DNA of 64,000 nt from Methylobacter tundripaludum SV96 (GTDB lineage: Bacteria; Pseudomonadota; Gammaproteobacteria; Methylococcales; Methylomonadaceae), in contig NZ_JH109152.1 in the NCBI RefSeq assembly GCF_000190755.2, positions 2,111,937 to 2,175,936 of the forward strand, written 5' to 3'. Under the pieces are notes generated by a model, which worked only from the letters and a program-made list of their open reading frames with translations, was not told the origin of the DNA and made no database searches. Shown here piece after piece: positions 43,100 to 52,449 of the stretch. Positions within the stretch are counted from its first letter, which is position 1; every line of letters begins with the position of its first letter. The position numbers and the translations under genes were made by a program.

Positions 43100-43498
43100 T
43101 CGCATCGTTCCCACGCTCCGGCGTGGGAACGCATTCGGCAACGCTCCAGCGTTGCTAACCGTGACGCTGGAGCGTCACTAACTGCATTCCCACGCCGGAG
43201 CGCTCGTATTTATACACATCTCGAAGTAGGCCGGAATAAGCCGGTTCGAGCGGCAGCGAGAACTGGCGTTTCCGGCAAACACCTCCCGAACTCGCCGGAA
43301 ACGCCACCTCGCGCTATGCGCTTGGATGGCCTTATTCCGGCCTACATCCTAGCCCGCCATTCCAGCGTCCATAGCGAAATGACGCTCTTCGACAGACTTG
43401 TGTATAAAGATGAGCGTCGGAGCGTGGAAACGATAATTGTCATCAACGGCGCGGTTGCGCTTAAAGCCAACTGGCTAGGAGCGATGAATAATGGCTAA
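43055..43498 (+). pseudogene. Orphan czcA start fused to repeat DNA (spurious 147-codon frame)
   Basis: The frame begins with the exact CzcA N-terminus (MANLIRFALGQRLMM), then runs through REP palindromes and another dispersed repeat, and ends with a copy of the CzcB C-terminus (GAVALKANWLG). The middle has no protein-like features. It is best read as the abandoned czcA start left by a repeat insertion, not a working gene. Its translation could still matter, because its stop overlaps the true czcA start region. Confidence 0.85.
43100..43447. repeat. REP cluster and composite repeat inserted between czcB and czcA
   Basis: Contains cgttcccacgctc-cggcgtgggaacg (43106-43131), acgctccagcgt (43141-43152), gtgacgctggagcgtcac (43161-43178) and a partial fourth unit (43186-43203), all of the RAYT-linked family. 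Then comes gtaggccggaataag with inverted cttattccggcctac ends around ggcgtttccgg (43228-43346), matching 31628-31707. Confidence 0.9.
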
Positions 43499-43535
43499 TT
43501 TGATTCGCTTTGCGCTGGGTCAGCGGCTGATGATG
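43448..43535 (+). repeat. Second copy of the czcB-end/czcA-start junction (in use)
   Basis: 88-bp block matching 43005-43099. It carries the ribosome-binding region (aggagcgatgaata) and start codon of the intact czcA, so expression of the pump gene was restored by the duplication. Confidence 0.92.
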
Positions 43536-46500
43536 ATGTTATTGGTCGTGCTGCTGGCAGGCGGAGGCTATTACGCCTTTAAAAACATTCCGATTGACGC
43601 CTTTCCTGAAGTGTCGCCGACCCAGGTCAAGGTGATCGTCAAAGCGCCCGGCATGACCCCCGAGGAAGTCGAAGCCAGGATCACTGCGCCGATCGAAGTC
43701 GAGCTGCTGGGTATTCCGCATCAAACCATGCTGCGTTCTATCGCCAAATACGCGTTGACCGACATTACCGTCGATTTTAAAGAAGGCACGGATATTTTCT
43801 GGGCGCGTCAGCAGATTGCCGAACGCTTGAATACGATGTGGGGGAGTTTACCCGCGGGTGTCGAAGGCGGCATTGCGCCGATGACCACGCCGCTGGGCGA
43901 AATGTTCATGTTCACCGTGGAAGGCGGAGGCTTGAGCCTAATGGAACGCCGCAGTCTGTTGGACTGGGTGATAAGGCCTGCACTGCGCACGGTATCCGGC
44001 GTTGCCGATGTCAATTCGCTGGGCGGGATGGTCAGGAGTTTTGAAGTCATACCCGATAATACCCGCATGTCGGCCAGAGGCATCAGCATTGCTCAACTGA
44101 CAGCTGCCCTGCAAAACAATAACCGCAACGATGGCGCAGGCCGTTTGACCGATGGCGAGGAAGCCTTGATCGTCCGTGCCGAAGGCCGCATCAAAACCCT
44201 GGACGATGTCGGCGTTATCGCGGTGGATAACAGAAACGGCGTTCCTATTACCGTCGGTGATGTTGCTCAAATTAAAATCGGCGCTTTGACCCGCTACGGT
44301 GCGGTCAGTAAAAATGGCGAAGGAGAAGCGGTCACCGGACTGGTGCTAAGTTTGCGAGGCGCTAACGCCAGGCAAACCATTGCCGGTATAGAAGAAAAAC
44401 TGGCCGAAATCAGCCCGGGCTTTCCTAAAGGCGTGGAAGCCAAAGTTTTTTACAATCGCGGCAACCTGGTGGACAAGGCGGTAGATACGGTTTTACATGC
44501 GCTGCTCGAAGCCATCGCGCTGGTTATCGTGCTGCTGATTTTATTTCTGGGTAATTTGCGCGCCGCGTTGGTTGTCGCACTGGCCTTGCCGCTGGCGGCG
44601 CTGTTCACCTTCATTTTGATGAACTACATGGGCATGTCGGCCAACCTGATGAGCTTGGGCGGCCTTGCGATTGCGATCGGTATGCTGGTGGATGCCGCCG
44701 TGGTGGTGGTTGAAAACCTGATCACCCATCTGGCGCATGTCGAAAAAGCCCAGCGTTTGCCGCGACTGCATGTGATTTACCGGGCCACCCGCGAAGTCGC
44801 TACCCCGGTTGTCTCCGGCATTTTGATTATTATTATCGTGTTTTTACCGTTGCTGACCTTGCAAGGGCTGGAAGGTAAATTATTTACGCCGGTAGCCTTA
44901 ACCATTGTGTTTGCACTCAGCGGTTCGCTGGTGTTGTCGCTGACGGTGATTCCGGTGATCGCCTCTTATTTGCTGAAAGAGGTGTCGCACGAAGAACCCT
45001 GGCTGCCCAGACAATTGCAAAAGCTTTATCAGCCCGCTTTAGTCTGGTGTCTTGCCAACAGCAAAAAGGTATTTATCGCGGCAGGTTCCCTGTTGGCCGT
45101 GACCGTACTGGTCTTTACCCAGATCGGCAGCACCTTTATGCCGACTATGGATGAGGGCGACATCATCGTGCAGTTGGAAAAATTGCCGTCGATTACCCTG
45201 GAGGAATCCGTGGCCTTGGATCTTCAGGTGCAAAAAAACCTGCGTAAAAACATTCCCGAAATCATTGATGTTGTCGGCCGCGTCGGCTCGGATGAGTTGG
45301 GGCTTGATCCGATGAGTTTGAACGATACCGATACCTTTTTGATACTCAAGCCTAAAAAGCAATGGCGCATGGACAGCAAAGAACAATTGCTGGATGAGAT
45401 CAGGAAGGTCATGGCGCAAACGCCGGGCATTGCCTTTCAGTTTACCCAGCCGATTGAAATGCGCGTCTCGGAAATGCTGACCGGAACGCGCGGCGATGTG
45501 GCGGTCAAATTATTCGGCACCGACTTGGCCGTGTTAAATGAAAAAGCGCAACAAATAGCGGAGGTACTGAAAAACATAACCGGCGCCAGCGATGTGTTCG
45601 CCAAGCAAAATGACGGGATGCAGTTTTTGCAACTGACCATCGATAAATCGGCCGCAGGGCGCTTGGGCCTGGACAGCGACAGCATTGAAACGTTGCTGCG
45701 CGCGCAGATCGAAGGTTTAAAGTTGGGCGTGGTCCAGGAAGGCATCAAGCGCACGCCGTTAATTTTACGCGGCGACAGCAATACCGCTACTTTTGACAAT
45801 TTGCAAATTACCTTGCCGGGTGGCGGGCAGGTGCCGGTCACGGCGGTTGCCAAAATAGAAAAAGTGGAAGGCGTCGTGTCGGTGGGCAGGGAGCGAGGCC
45901 AGCGCTTCGTGGTCATTACCAGCAACGTACTGAACCGGGACTTGGTCGGCTTTGTCGATGAAGCCCGCAAGGCCGTTGCCGACAAGGTAGATTTGCCGAC
46001 CGGCTACACCGTTGAATTCGGCGGACAGTTCGAAAACCAGCAACGCGCTGCGGCGACATTGTCGTTGGTCGTTCCGGTTTCGTTAGGGCTGATTTTCTTG
46101 TTATTGTTTTCAACCTTCGGTTCGGTTCGTCAGGCTGCATTGGTGCTCTCCAACATCCCGTTGGCGATGGTCGGCGGCGTTTTCGCCTTATGGTTATCCG
46201 GGGAGTATTTATCGGTACCGGCATCGGTCGGCTTTATCGCGCTGCTCGGTATTGCCGTGCTTAACGGCGTGGTCATGGTCAGCTATTTTAATCAGCTGCT
46301 CGCAACCGGCATGGATTTGGTTAAAGTGGTGCTGGTCGGTTCGTCCCGGCGCTTGCGCCCGGTACTGATGACCGCTAGCATCGCGGCATTCGGCCTGATT
46401 CCGTTGCTGTTTGCAACCGGGCCGGGGTCTGAAATTCAGCGCCCATTGGCTATCGTAGTGATAGGCGGCTTGGTGTCATCGACCTTTTTAACCTTATTTT

Positions 46501-46553
46501 TATTGCCGATTTTGTTTAAATTATTCGGACTGTCACCGGAGGAGAAGCAATGA
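43491..46553 (+). CDS. Heavy-metal efflux RND transporter, inner-membrane pump (CzcA family)
   Basis: 1,020-residue proton-driven pump with the RND topology of twelve helices and two large periplasmic loops. It begins LIRFALGQRLMMMLLVVLL; the TM4 proton-relay signature of metal RND proteins is GMLVDAAVVVVEN (about 397-409), with GDIIVQLEKLPSITLEES and KLFGTDLAVLNEKAQQIAEV in the loops. Metal specificity (Zn/Co/Cd, Ni or Cu/Ag) is not safely readable. The start is the second of two duplicated starts. It overlaps the DUF3240 gene by 4 bp. Confidence 0.93.
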   Translation: MANLIRFALGQRLMMMLLVVLLAGGGYYAFKNIPIDAFPEVSPTQVKVIVKAPGMTPEEVEARITAPIEVELLGIPHQTMLRSIAKYALTDITVDFKEGTDIFWARQQIAERLNTMWGSLPAGVEGGIAPMTTPLGEMFMFTVEGGGLSLMERRSLLDWVIRPALRTVSGVADVNSLGGMVRSFEVIPDNTRMSARGISIAQLTAALQNNNRNDGAGRLTDGEEALIVRAEGRIKTLDDVGVIAVDNRNGVPITVGDVAQIKIGALTRYGAVSKNGEGEAVTGLVLSLRGANARQTIAGIEEKLAEISPGFPKGVEAKVFYNRGNLVDKAVDTVLHALLEAIALVIVLLILFLGNLRAALVVALALPLAALFTFILMNYMGMSANLMSLGGLAIAIGMLVDAAVVVVENLITHLAHVEKAQRLPRLHVIYRATREVATPVVSGILIIIIVFLPLLTLQGLEGKLFTPVALTIVFALSGSLVLSLTVIPVIASYLLKEVSHEEPWLPRQLQKLYQPALVWCLANSKKVFIAAGSLLAVTVLVFTQIGSTFMPTMDEGDIIVQLEKLPSITLEESVALDLQVQKNLRKNIPEIIDVVGRVGSDELGLDPMSLNDTDTFLILKPKKQWRMDSKEQLLDEIRKVMAQTPGIAFQFTQPIEMRVSEMLTGTRGDVAVKLFGTDLAVLNEKAQQIAEVLKNITGASDVFAKQNDGMQFLQLTIDKSAAGRLGLDSDSIETLLRAQIEGLKLGVVQEGIKRTPLILRGDSNTATFDNLQITLPGGGQVPVTAVAKIEKVEGVVSVGRERGQRFVVITSNVLNRDLVGFVDEARKAVADKVDLPTGYTVEFGGQFENQQRAAATLSLVVPVSLGLIFLLLFSTFGSVRQAALVLSNIPLAMVGGVFALWLSGEYLSVPASVGFIALLGIAVLNGVVMVSYFNQLLATGMDLVKVVLVGSSRRLRPVLMTASIAAFGLIPLLFATGPGSEIQRPLAIVVIGGLVSSTFLTLFLLPILFKLFGLSPEEKQ

Positions 46554-46855
46554 ACAGCAAGGAATATTTAGTCACACTCAACGTGCCGCTCAGCCTTGAA
46601 GAAGCGGTTGTCGATAGTCTGTTGATGCTGGAATCGGAACACGGCTTTAGCAGTTTTCCGGTCAATTCGCATGATCATAAAAATGAAGGCTTGTCGCTGG
46701 CCGAACAGGTCACCGGACGGCAGAAAAAAGTCCGCTTTCAAATGTACGTGCCGGAGGATGGATTAGCCCAATTATTGGCGCAACTGAGAGCGGAGTTTTC
46801 CGGTTCGGGGATTAAGTACTGGGTGCTGCCGGTGATTGAGAACGGGGTTATTTGA
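46550..46855 (+). CDS. DUF3240 protein of the metal-efflux operon
   Basis: 101-residue soluble protein with a PII-like size and beta-alpha pattern (KEYLVTLNVPLSLEEAVVDS, KVRFQMYVPEDGLAQLLAQL). DUF3240 genes commonly close czcCBA-type operons; a regulatory or metal-binding role is suspected but unproven. The ATG overlaps the czcA stop. Confidence 0.85.
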   Translation: MNSKEYLVTLNVPLSLEEAVVDSLLMLESEHGFSSFPVNSHDHKNEGLSLAEQVTGRQKKVRFQMYVPEDGLAQLLAQLRAEFSGSGIKYWVLPVIENGVI

Positions 46856-46865
46856 GGACGTTTTT

Positions 46866-47023
46866 GCACCACGAAGACACGAGGAGCACGAAGTTTTTAC
46901 GTTCCCACGCTTCGGCATGGGAACGCTGTAATCAGCCAATGCGTGTATTCCAGCGTTCATGCTCTGGAAATATTGAAGTAAATTCTTTTTTTTATCGTTC
47001 CCACGCCGGAGCGTGGGAACGAT
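46866..47023. repeat. REP and cacgaag repeats between the efflux operon and gmk
   Basis: caccacgaagacacgaggag (46867-46886), then cgttcccacgctt-cggcatgggaacg (46900-46925) and atcgttcccacgccg-gagcgtgggaacgat (46994-47023). The last is a perfect palindrome and could terminate both converging transcripts. Confidence 0.88.
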
Positions 47024-47040
47024 AAATGTTTTAGCTGTCC

Positions 47041-47655
47041 CTACGAAAGCAACGATGCCAATAAAGGCCGCAGATTATGCAACTGGCGTTGCCGGGTTAA
47101 CCGGTTGGCGATGATGATGCTTTTTAATTCGGTCAGCGCCAGTGCAAAATCGTCATTAACCACCAGATAATCGAACTCGTCATGGTGGCGGATTTCGGTC
47201 ACCGCGTCGCGCATCCGGCGGGCGATGATCTCTTCACCATCCTGGCCCCGGTTTCTGAGGCGCTGCAATAGCACTTCCGTCGATGGCGGCAGGATAAAAA
47301 TCGACAGACTGTCGGGCAGCAGTTTTTTGATTTGCTCCGCGCCCTGCCAGTCGATCTCCAGAATGACATCCAAGCCCTGTTTCAGGTTTTCTTCCACGGT
47401 CTGCTGCGCTGTGCCGTAGAAATTATCGAAAACCTGGGCATGTTCAAGAAACGCCTGTTGTTCCTGCATGGCTTGAAAGTCAGCGACACTGACAAAGTAA
47501 TAATCCTGGCCGTGTGCTTCGCCGGGGCGCATCTGGCGGGTGGTATGGGAGACCGATACGGTCAGGTCGTCCAGATCGGCAACCAATTGTTTAACCAGGC
47601 TGGTTTTACCGGCGCCGGATGGGGCGGAAATAATATACAGTTTGCCGATGTTCAT
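47041..47655 (-). CDS. gmk: Guanylate kinase
   Basis: Phosphorylates GMP (and dGMP) to GDP. P-loop IISAPSGAGKTSLVKQL at the N-terminus, GMP-binding SHTTRQMRPGEAHGQDYYFV, and EIDWQGAEQIKKLLPD (Walker B region). 204 residues. Often paired with rpoZ, which is not present here. Converges on the efflux operon. Confidence 0.96.
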   Translation of the reverse strand: MNIGKLYIISAPSGAGKTSLVKQLVADLDDLTVSVSHTTRQMRPGEAHGQDYYFVSVADFQAMQEQQAFLEHAQVFDNFYGTAQQTVEENLKQGLDVILEIDWQGAEQIKKLLPDSLSIFILPPSTEVLLQRLRNRGQDGEEIIARRMRDAVTEIRHHDEFDYLVVNDDFALALTELKSIIIANRLTRQRQLHNLRPLLASLLS

Positions 47656-48029
47656 AAGTCTTAAGGTGAAAGGCTCGAGGTGAAAGGTTCAAGATCGAAT
47701 CTGAATGGATATGTATTTTGTATGAGCACACACAAGGTCCTACATGATACAGGATGCCACCGCTCGGACAAAGTAGCCGTTAGAACTGCGGTCTGTTTTT
47801 CCGGTTTTCGATCTTCAATCGGGTTAGCTATGCGGATCATTAAACTTGGGACGCGGTAATCAGCAGAATGAAAGGCAGGAGTACAAGCTTCGCTTGTACA
47901 GCAGGCGAAGCCTGCACTCCTGTCCTATGGCCCGCACCCTGTACGAGCATGATTAACAAACCGCGATTCATATCGTTCTCACGACGGAGCGTGCTTTTCT
48001 TCGTGACAAAGCCCCCTTACACTTATGAA
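47656..48029. other. Intergenic region between pgl and gmk
   Basis: About 375 bases. Near 47873-47924 there are inverted words (aggagtacaagcttcgcttgt and gcaggcgaagcctgcactcct) that look like another palindromic repeat. An imperfect cctcgaggtgaaaggttc region precedes gmk. No gene seen. Confidence 0.65.
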
Positions 48030-48713
<684 letters not shown>

Positions 48714-50201
48714 TTAGTTACACTCCGGGGTTAATGAGCTGCGCCAGGATTGGCTTTCTTTGTCGAATAAGCGGCGGCTGTCTTCAGGCCCCCAGGAACC
48801 GGCGGGGTACGTGGCAATATAGTCACGTTCAATCGCCCAGGTTTGCAGGATGGGGTCGACAATGCGCCACGCATATTCTACTTCATCAAAGCGCAGAAAT
48901 AATGAGCGGTCGCCTTTTAATACGTCCAGCAATAAGTCTTCATAGGCATCGATGGGTTTTTCATTCTGCTGGCGGAAGCTGGCGTCCAGGCTGGTGGAGC
49001 GGGTGCGCATCTCCAGGCCGGGCTCTTTGACGGTCATTTCAATGCGGATGCACTCTTCCGGCTGTATGCCCAACAGCACCCAGTTGGGGTTCATGCATTG
49101 CACTTCGGTGCCTCGGAAAAACTGTAGCGGCGGGTGGCGAAAACAAATCGAAATGGTCGATTGCGCCTTGGCCATGCGCTTGCCGGTACGCAGGTAAAAA
49201 GGCACGCCCCGCCAGCGCCAGTTATCGATATACAGTTTTATCGCGGCATAGGTTTCGGTCATGCTGTTCGCCGGTATGCCGTCTTCCTGAAGATAGCCGC
49301 CCACTTGCTCGCCGCCGATACGGCCTTTGGTATATTGAGCGCGGAAGGCATGCCCGTGTACCGCTTCTCTGGGAATAGGACGGATGGATTTCAGGACTTT
49401 GACTTTTTCGTCGCGCAGGGACTCGGCATCCATCGAAACCGGCGGTTCCATGGCGACCAGCGTCAGCAGTTGCAGCAGGTGGCTTTGCAGCATGTCGCGC
49501 ATGGCTCCGGCGTTGTCATAGTAATCGGCGCGGCTGCCTATGCCTATGTCCTCGGAGTGGGTGATCTGGATATGGTCGATATAATTGCGGTTCCATAACG
49601 GTTCCAGCATCACATTGGCAAAACGAAACACCAGCACATTTTGCACGGTGCCTTTACCCAGATAATGATCGATGCGGTAAATTTGCTGTTCCGTTAAATA
49701 GCGGCTGATGCGTTTTTGCAGGGCCTGGGCGCTGTCCAGATCATAACCGAAAGGTTTTTCAATAATGACCCGTCGCCAACCGTGTTCTTCATCGAATAAG
49801 CGGTTAGTGCTTAACATCTCCATGACGGTGCCAAAGTCAGCGGGACTGATAGAAAGATAGAACGCGATGTTTTTAGGGAATTGGTTTTCCCGGTTGAGCG
49901 TGTCGACCAGTTCCGTATAGCACTGCGCCTGCTTTATATCGCCTTGATGATAATACAGGCGGGCGCTAAAACGCTGGAATACGGTTTCATCAAAATCGCC
50001 TGGAGCCTTGGCCTGAATCATCTGCCTAGCTTCTTCCAGCCATTTCTGCTGATCCCACGGTCTGCGGCCTATTGCCAGAATACGGGTGCCTTCAGGCAAG
50101 CGGTTTGCGGCATCCAGATGATACAGCGCCGGCATTAATTTAATCCGGGACAAATTTCCGGTGGCGCCAAAAATGGCGTAGGTACAGGGTTCGGCTTTCA
50201 T
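48714..50201 (-). CDS. zwf: Glucose-6-phosphate 1-dehydrogenase
   Basis: Oxidises glucose-6-phosphate, usually with NADP. Dinucleotide-binding IFGATGNLSRIKLMPALY at the N-terminus, the substrate-binding RIDHYLGKGTVQN (about 177-189) and EKPFGYDLDSAQ. 495 residues, normal. In methanotrophs using the RuMP cycle this enzyme feeds the cyclic oxidation of formaldehyde carbon; that role is inferred from the presumed lineage. Abuts pgl and follows gnd. Confidence 0.96.
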   Translation of the reverse strand: MKAEPCTYAIFGATGNLSRIKLMPALYHLDAANRLPEGTRILAIGRRPWDQQKWLEEARQMIQAKAPGDFDETVFQRFSARLYYHQGDIKQAQCYTELVDTLNRENQFPKNIAFYLSISPADFGTVMEMLSTNRLFDEEHGWRRVIIEKPFGYDLDSAQALQKRISRYLTEQQIYRIDHYLGKGTVQNVLVFRFANVMLEPLWNRNYIDHIQITHSEDIGIGSRADYYDNAGAMRDMLQSHLLQLLTLVAMEPPVSMDAESLRDEKVKVLKSIRPIPREAVHGHAFRAQYTKGRIGGEQVGGYLQEDGIPANSMTETYAAIKLYIDNWRWRGVPFYLRTGKRMAKAQSTISICFRHPPLQFFRGTEVQCMNPNWVLLGIQPEECIRIEMTVKEPGLEMRTRSTSLDASFRQQNEKPIDAYEDLLLDVLKGDRSLFLRFDEVEYAWRIVDPILQTWAIERDYIATYPAGSWGPEDSRRLFDKESQSWRSSLTPECN

Positions 50202-50264
50202 CGGTAGCGCCTTCGTGGTGAATAAAAAGCTTTTAGTTTTGGTTCCGGCTTGTCCGGTTTAAGT

Positions 50265-51710
50265 TTAAACAGTATAGCTAGTAGATGCCGTTTTACCGCC
50301 ATGCCCGGTCCAATCGGTATGAAAAAACCGGCCTCGGGGTTGATCTGTCCGTTCATAGGTATGCGCGCCGAAATAATCCCGTTGCGCCTGCAATAAATTA
50401 GCCGGCAGTTTTTCACTGCGATAGCCGTCGTAATACGCCAGGGCGGAGGACAATGCCGGGGTCGGGATGCTGAGCTCGATGCCTAATATTACCGCTTTAC
50501 GCCAGCCTTCGTCGGCTTGTTTCATGGTCTTGGCAAAGAAATCGGCGAACAGCAGGTTTTCCAGATCGGGATTGGCATCGTAGGCTTGTTTGATGTCGTT
50601 TAAAAACAGGCTGCGAATAATACAGCCGCCGCGCCACATCAGCGCAATATCGCCATAATTGAGTGACAGGCCGTATTCTTTCGACGCTTCGCGCATCAAA
50701 CGAAAACCCTGTGCATAGGAAATAATCTTGGCCGCGTACAACGCATCGCCGATGGCATTGATCATGGCTTTTTTGTCGCCGATAAACCGCAGTGCGCGTT
50801 TAGGCAGTACGGACGCGGCCTTAACCCGTTCCTCTTTTTGCGCGGACAAGCAGCGGGCAAATACCGACTCGCCGATCAAGGTTAACGGAATACCCAAGTC
50901 CAAGGCATTGATGCCCGCCCATTTGCCGGTGCCTTTTTGCCCGGCGGTGTCGAGGATTTTTTTCAGCAGCAGCTGACCGTCTTCATCTTTGTACGCCAAA
51001 ATGGCGGCGGTAATTTCAATCAGGTAAGAATTTAACGGGCCCTGATTCCACGCGGCAAATATCGAGTGCATTTCATTAGCGCCTAAGCCCAAGCCGTCGG
51101 ACATCAGTTGGTAAGCCTCGCCGATCAACTGCATGTCGCCGTACTCGATGCCGTTATGCACCATCTTGACGTAATGCCCGGCCCCGTTATCGCCAACCCA
51201 TTCGCAGCACGGCTCGCCATTAACCTGCGCGCTGATGGACTGGAAAATGGTTTTGACGATAGGCCATGCGGCTTTATTGCCGCCGGGCATGATAGACGGG
51301 CCGTGTCTTGCACCTTGCTCGCCGCCGGAAACGCCTGCGCCTATGTAAAGGATGTTTTGTTGTTGCAGGGAGAGCATGCGGCGAGCGGTGTCGGTGAATA
51401 GCGAATTGCCGCCGTCAACAATAATATCGTCGGCTGATAACAGCGGTGTTAACTTGTCGATGTACTGATCGACGACTTCGCCCGCTTTCACCATCAACAT
51501 GACGATGCGCGGCGATTCCAGGTTGTCGATCAGCTCTTCCAGCGAGTGCGTGCCGATAATCTGCGTGTTTTTGGCGGGGCCGGTCAGGAACTCATCGACT
51601 GTACTCGTAGTGCGGTTATAGACCGCCACCTTAAAACCGTGGTCGTTCATATTAAGCGCCAGGTTTTGTCCCATGACGGCTAGGCCGATTAAGCCGATAT
51701 TTGCTTTCAT
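50265..51710 (-). CDS. gnd: 6-phosphogluconate dehydrogenase, decarboxylating
   Basis: Oxidative decarboxylation of 6-phosphogluconate to ribulose-5-phosphate. The NADP-binding GLAVMGQNLALNMNDHGF is followed by VAVYNRTTST; the Asn-Arg-Thr after strand two favours NADP. The active site IPGGNKAAW-type motif is seen as IMPGGNKAAWPIVK, with VGDNGAGHYVKMVHNGIEYG. 481 residues, long (GndA) form. First gene of the cluster, 63 bp before zwf. Confidence 0.96.
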   Translation of the reverse strand: MKANIGLIGLAVMGQNLALNMNDHGFKVAVYNRTTSTVDEFLTGPAKNTQIIGTHSLEELIDNLESPRIVMLMVKAGEVVDQYIDKLTPLLSADDIIVDGGNSLFTDTARRMLSLQQQNILYIGAGVSGGEQGARHGPSIMPGGNKAAWPIVKTIFQSISAQVNGEPCCEWVGDNGAGHYVKMVHNGIEYGDMQLIGEAYQLMSDGLGLGANEMHSIFAAWNQGPLNSYLIEITAAILAYKDEDGQLLLKKILDTAGQKGTGKWAGINALDLGIPLTLIGESVFARCLSAQKEERVKAASVLPKRALRFIGDKKAMINAIGDALYAAKIISYAQGFRLMREASKEYGLSLNYGDIALMWRGGCIIRSLFLNDIKQAYDANPDLENLLFADFFAKTMKQADEGWRKAVILGIELSIPTPALSSALAYYDGYRSEKLPANLLQAQRDYFGAHTYERTDQPRGRFFHTDWTGHGGKTASTSYTV

Positions 51711-52023
51711 AGTTGTCTTCTTGAAGAGTGATTTTAAATTGTTTGTTAAACCTGAAAACGAACGGCGATTTGTCCACGAAAGGCACGAAAAAACATTCTG
51801 TTATGGCTATAGTGTTTCGGGGCACAGCGCTTAAGTTAAAGATTTTAGTGAGTACTAGTTCCCAAGCTCCAGCTTGGGAATTCAGTGTCGGAAGTTCCAG
51901 CTTCCTGTCCCGCGAAGCTGGAGCTTCGCTATCTGGGTTCCCAAGCTGGAGCTTGGGAACCAGCGTAACATTGTTTTCGTGCCTTTCGTGTTTTTCGTGG
52001 ACAATTGATTTTTCAGGGTTAAA
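51711..52023. repeat. Nested repeat block between the cytochrome gene and gnd
   Basis: An outer inverted pair (gtccacgaaaggcacgaaaa at about 51771-51790 and tttcgtgtttttcgtggaca at about 51985-52004) encloses gttcccaagctccagcttgg (51858-51877), gcgaagctggagcttcgc (51912-51929) and a perfect gttcccaagctg-gagcttgggaac (51937-51960). The inner units are a variant (AAGCTGGAGCTT) of the RAYT-linked family. Confidence 0.85.
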
Positions 52024-52428
52024 TCAATGCTTGCCCGGCTCCAGTTTTACGCCCCGTCTTTCATAGGTAACATAAGCCTGTAGCACGGTCATTTTCGGAT
52101 CGTCGGCTGCCAGAGGCTGTCCTTCCAGCGGATTTTTAAGACACCAGTTGATCATTTGCCAAAGCGGCACGACTTTACCCAGCTGTTTTTGAAATTTCGG
52201 ATAGGTTTCGGGATGGGTATTAGCGGCATTGGGATGGCACTGGGCGCAGGCGACGCCGTTGGTACCTAACTTGGGGCTGGTCCATAACTCGCGGCCTTCG
52301 CCCACAACGGCCATAAATTGTTGCTGCCAGCGTTGCACATCGGCCTCGGTAAATTCATCGGCCAACGATGAACCGGTGGATGCAAACGCCAAACACAGCG
52401 CCATCGCTGTTTTTTGATAAGTAGACAT
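52024..52428 (-). CDS. Small periplasmic monoheme cytochrome c-like protein
   Basis: 134 residues with a signal peptide (TAMALCLAFASTGSSLA) and one heme-attachment motif, ACAQCHPNAANTHPE (about 58-72). A second Cys occurs in INWCLKNP. Met in KMTVLQAYVTYERRG is a candidate sixth ligand. The overall pattern is like SoxX-type class I cytochromes. It is the last gene of the redox/envelope cluster and sits 21 bp after the metallophosphatase, so probably cotranscribed. It may relay electrons for the diheme peroxidase. Confidence 0.82.
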   Translation of the reverse strand: MSTYQKTAMALCLAFASTGSSLADEFTEADVQRWQQQFMAVVGEGRELWTSPKLGTNGVACAQCHPNAANTHPETYPKFQKQLGKVVPLWQMINWCLKNPLEGQPLAADDPKMTVLQAYVTYERRGVKLEPGKH

Positions 52429-52449
52429 GTTTTTGCTCCTGTGCCGCGG

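Noticed and set aside
43055-43498. A genuine 147-aa protein between czcB and czcA
   Set aside because: Its sequence is a CzcA start, translated REP palindromes and a CzcB end, so it is explained by insertion and duplication.
27897-47023. CRISPR array suggested by many short palindromic repeats
   Set aside because: The repeats are scattered singly or in small clusters without regular spacers and no cas gene is present; they are REP-type elements.
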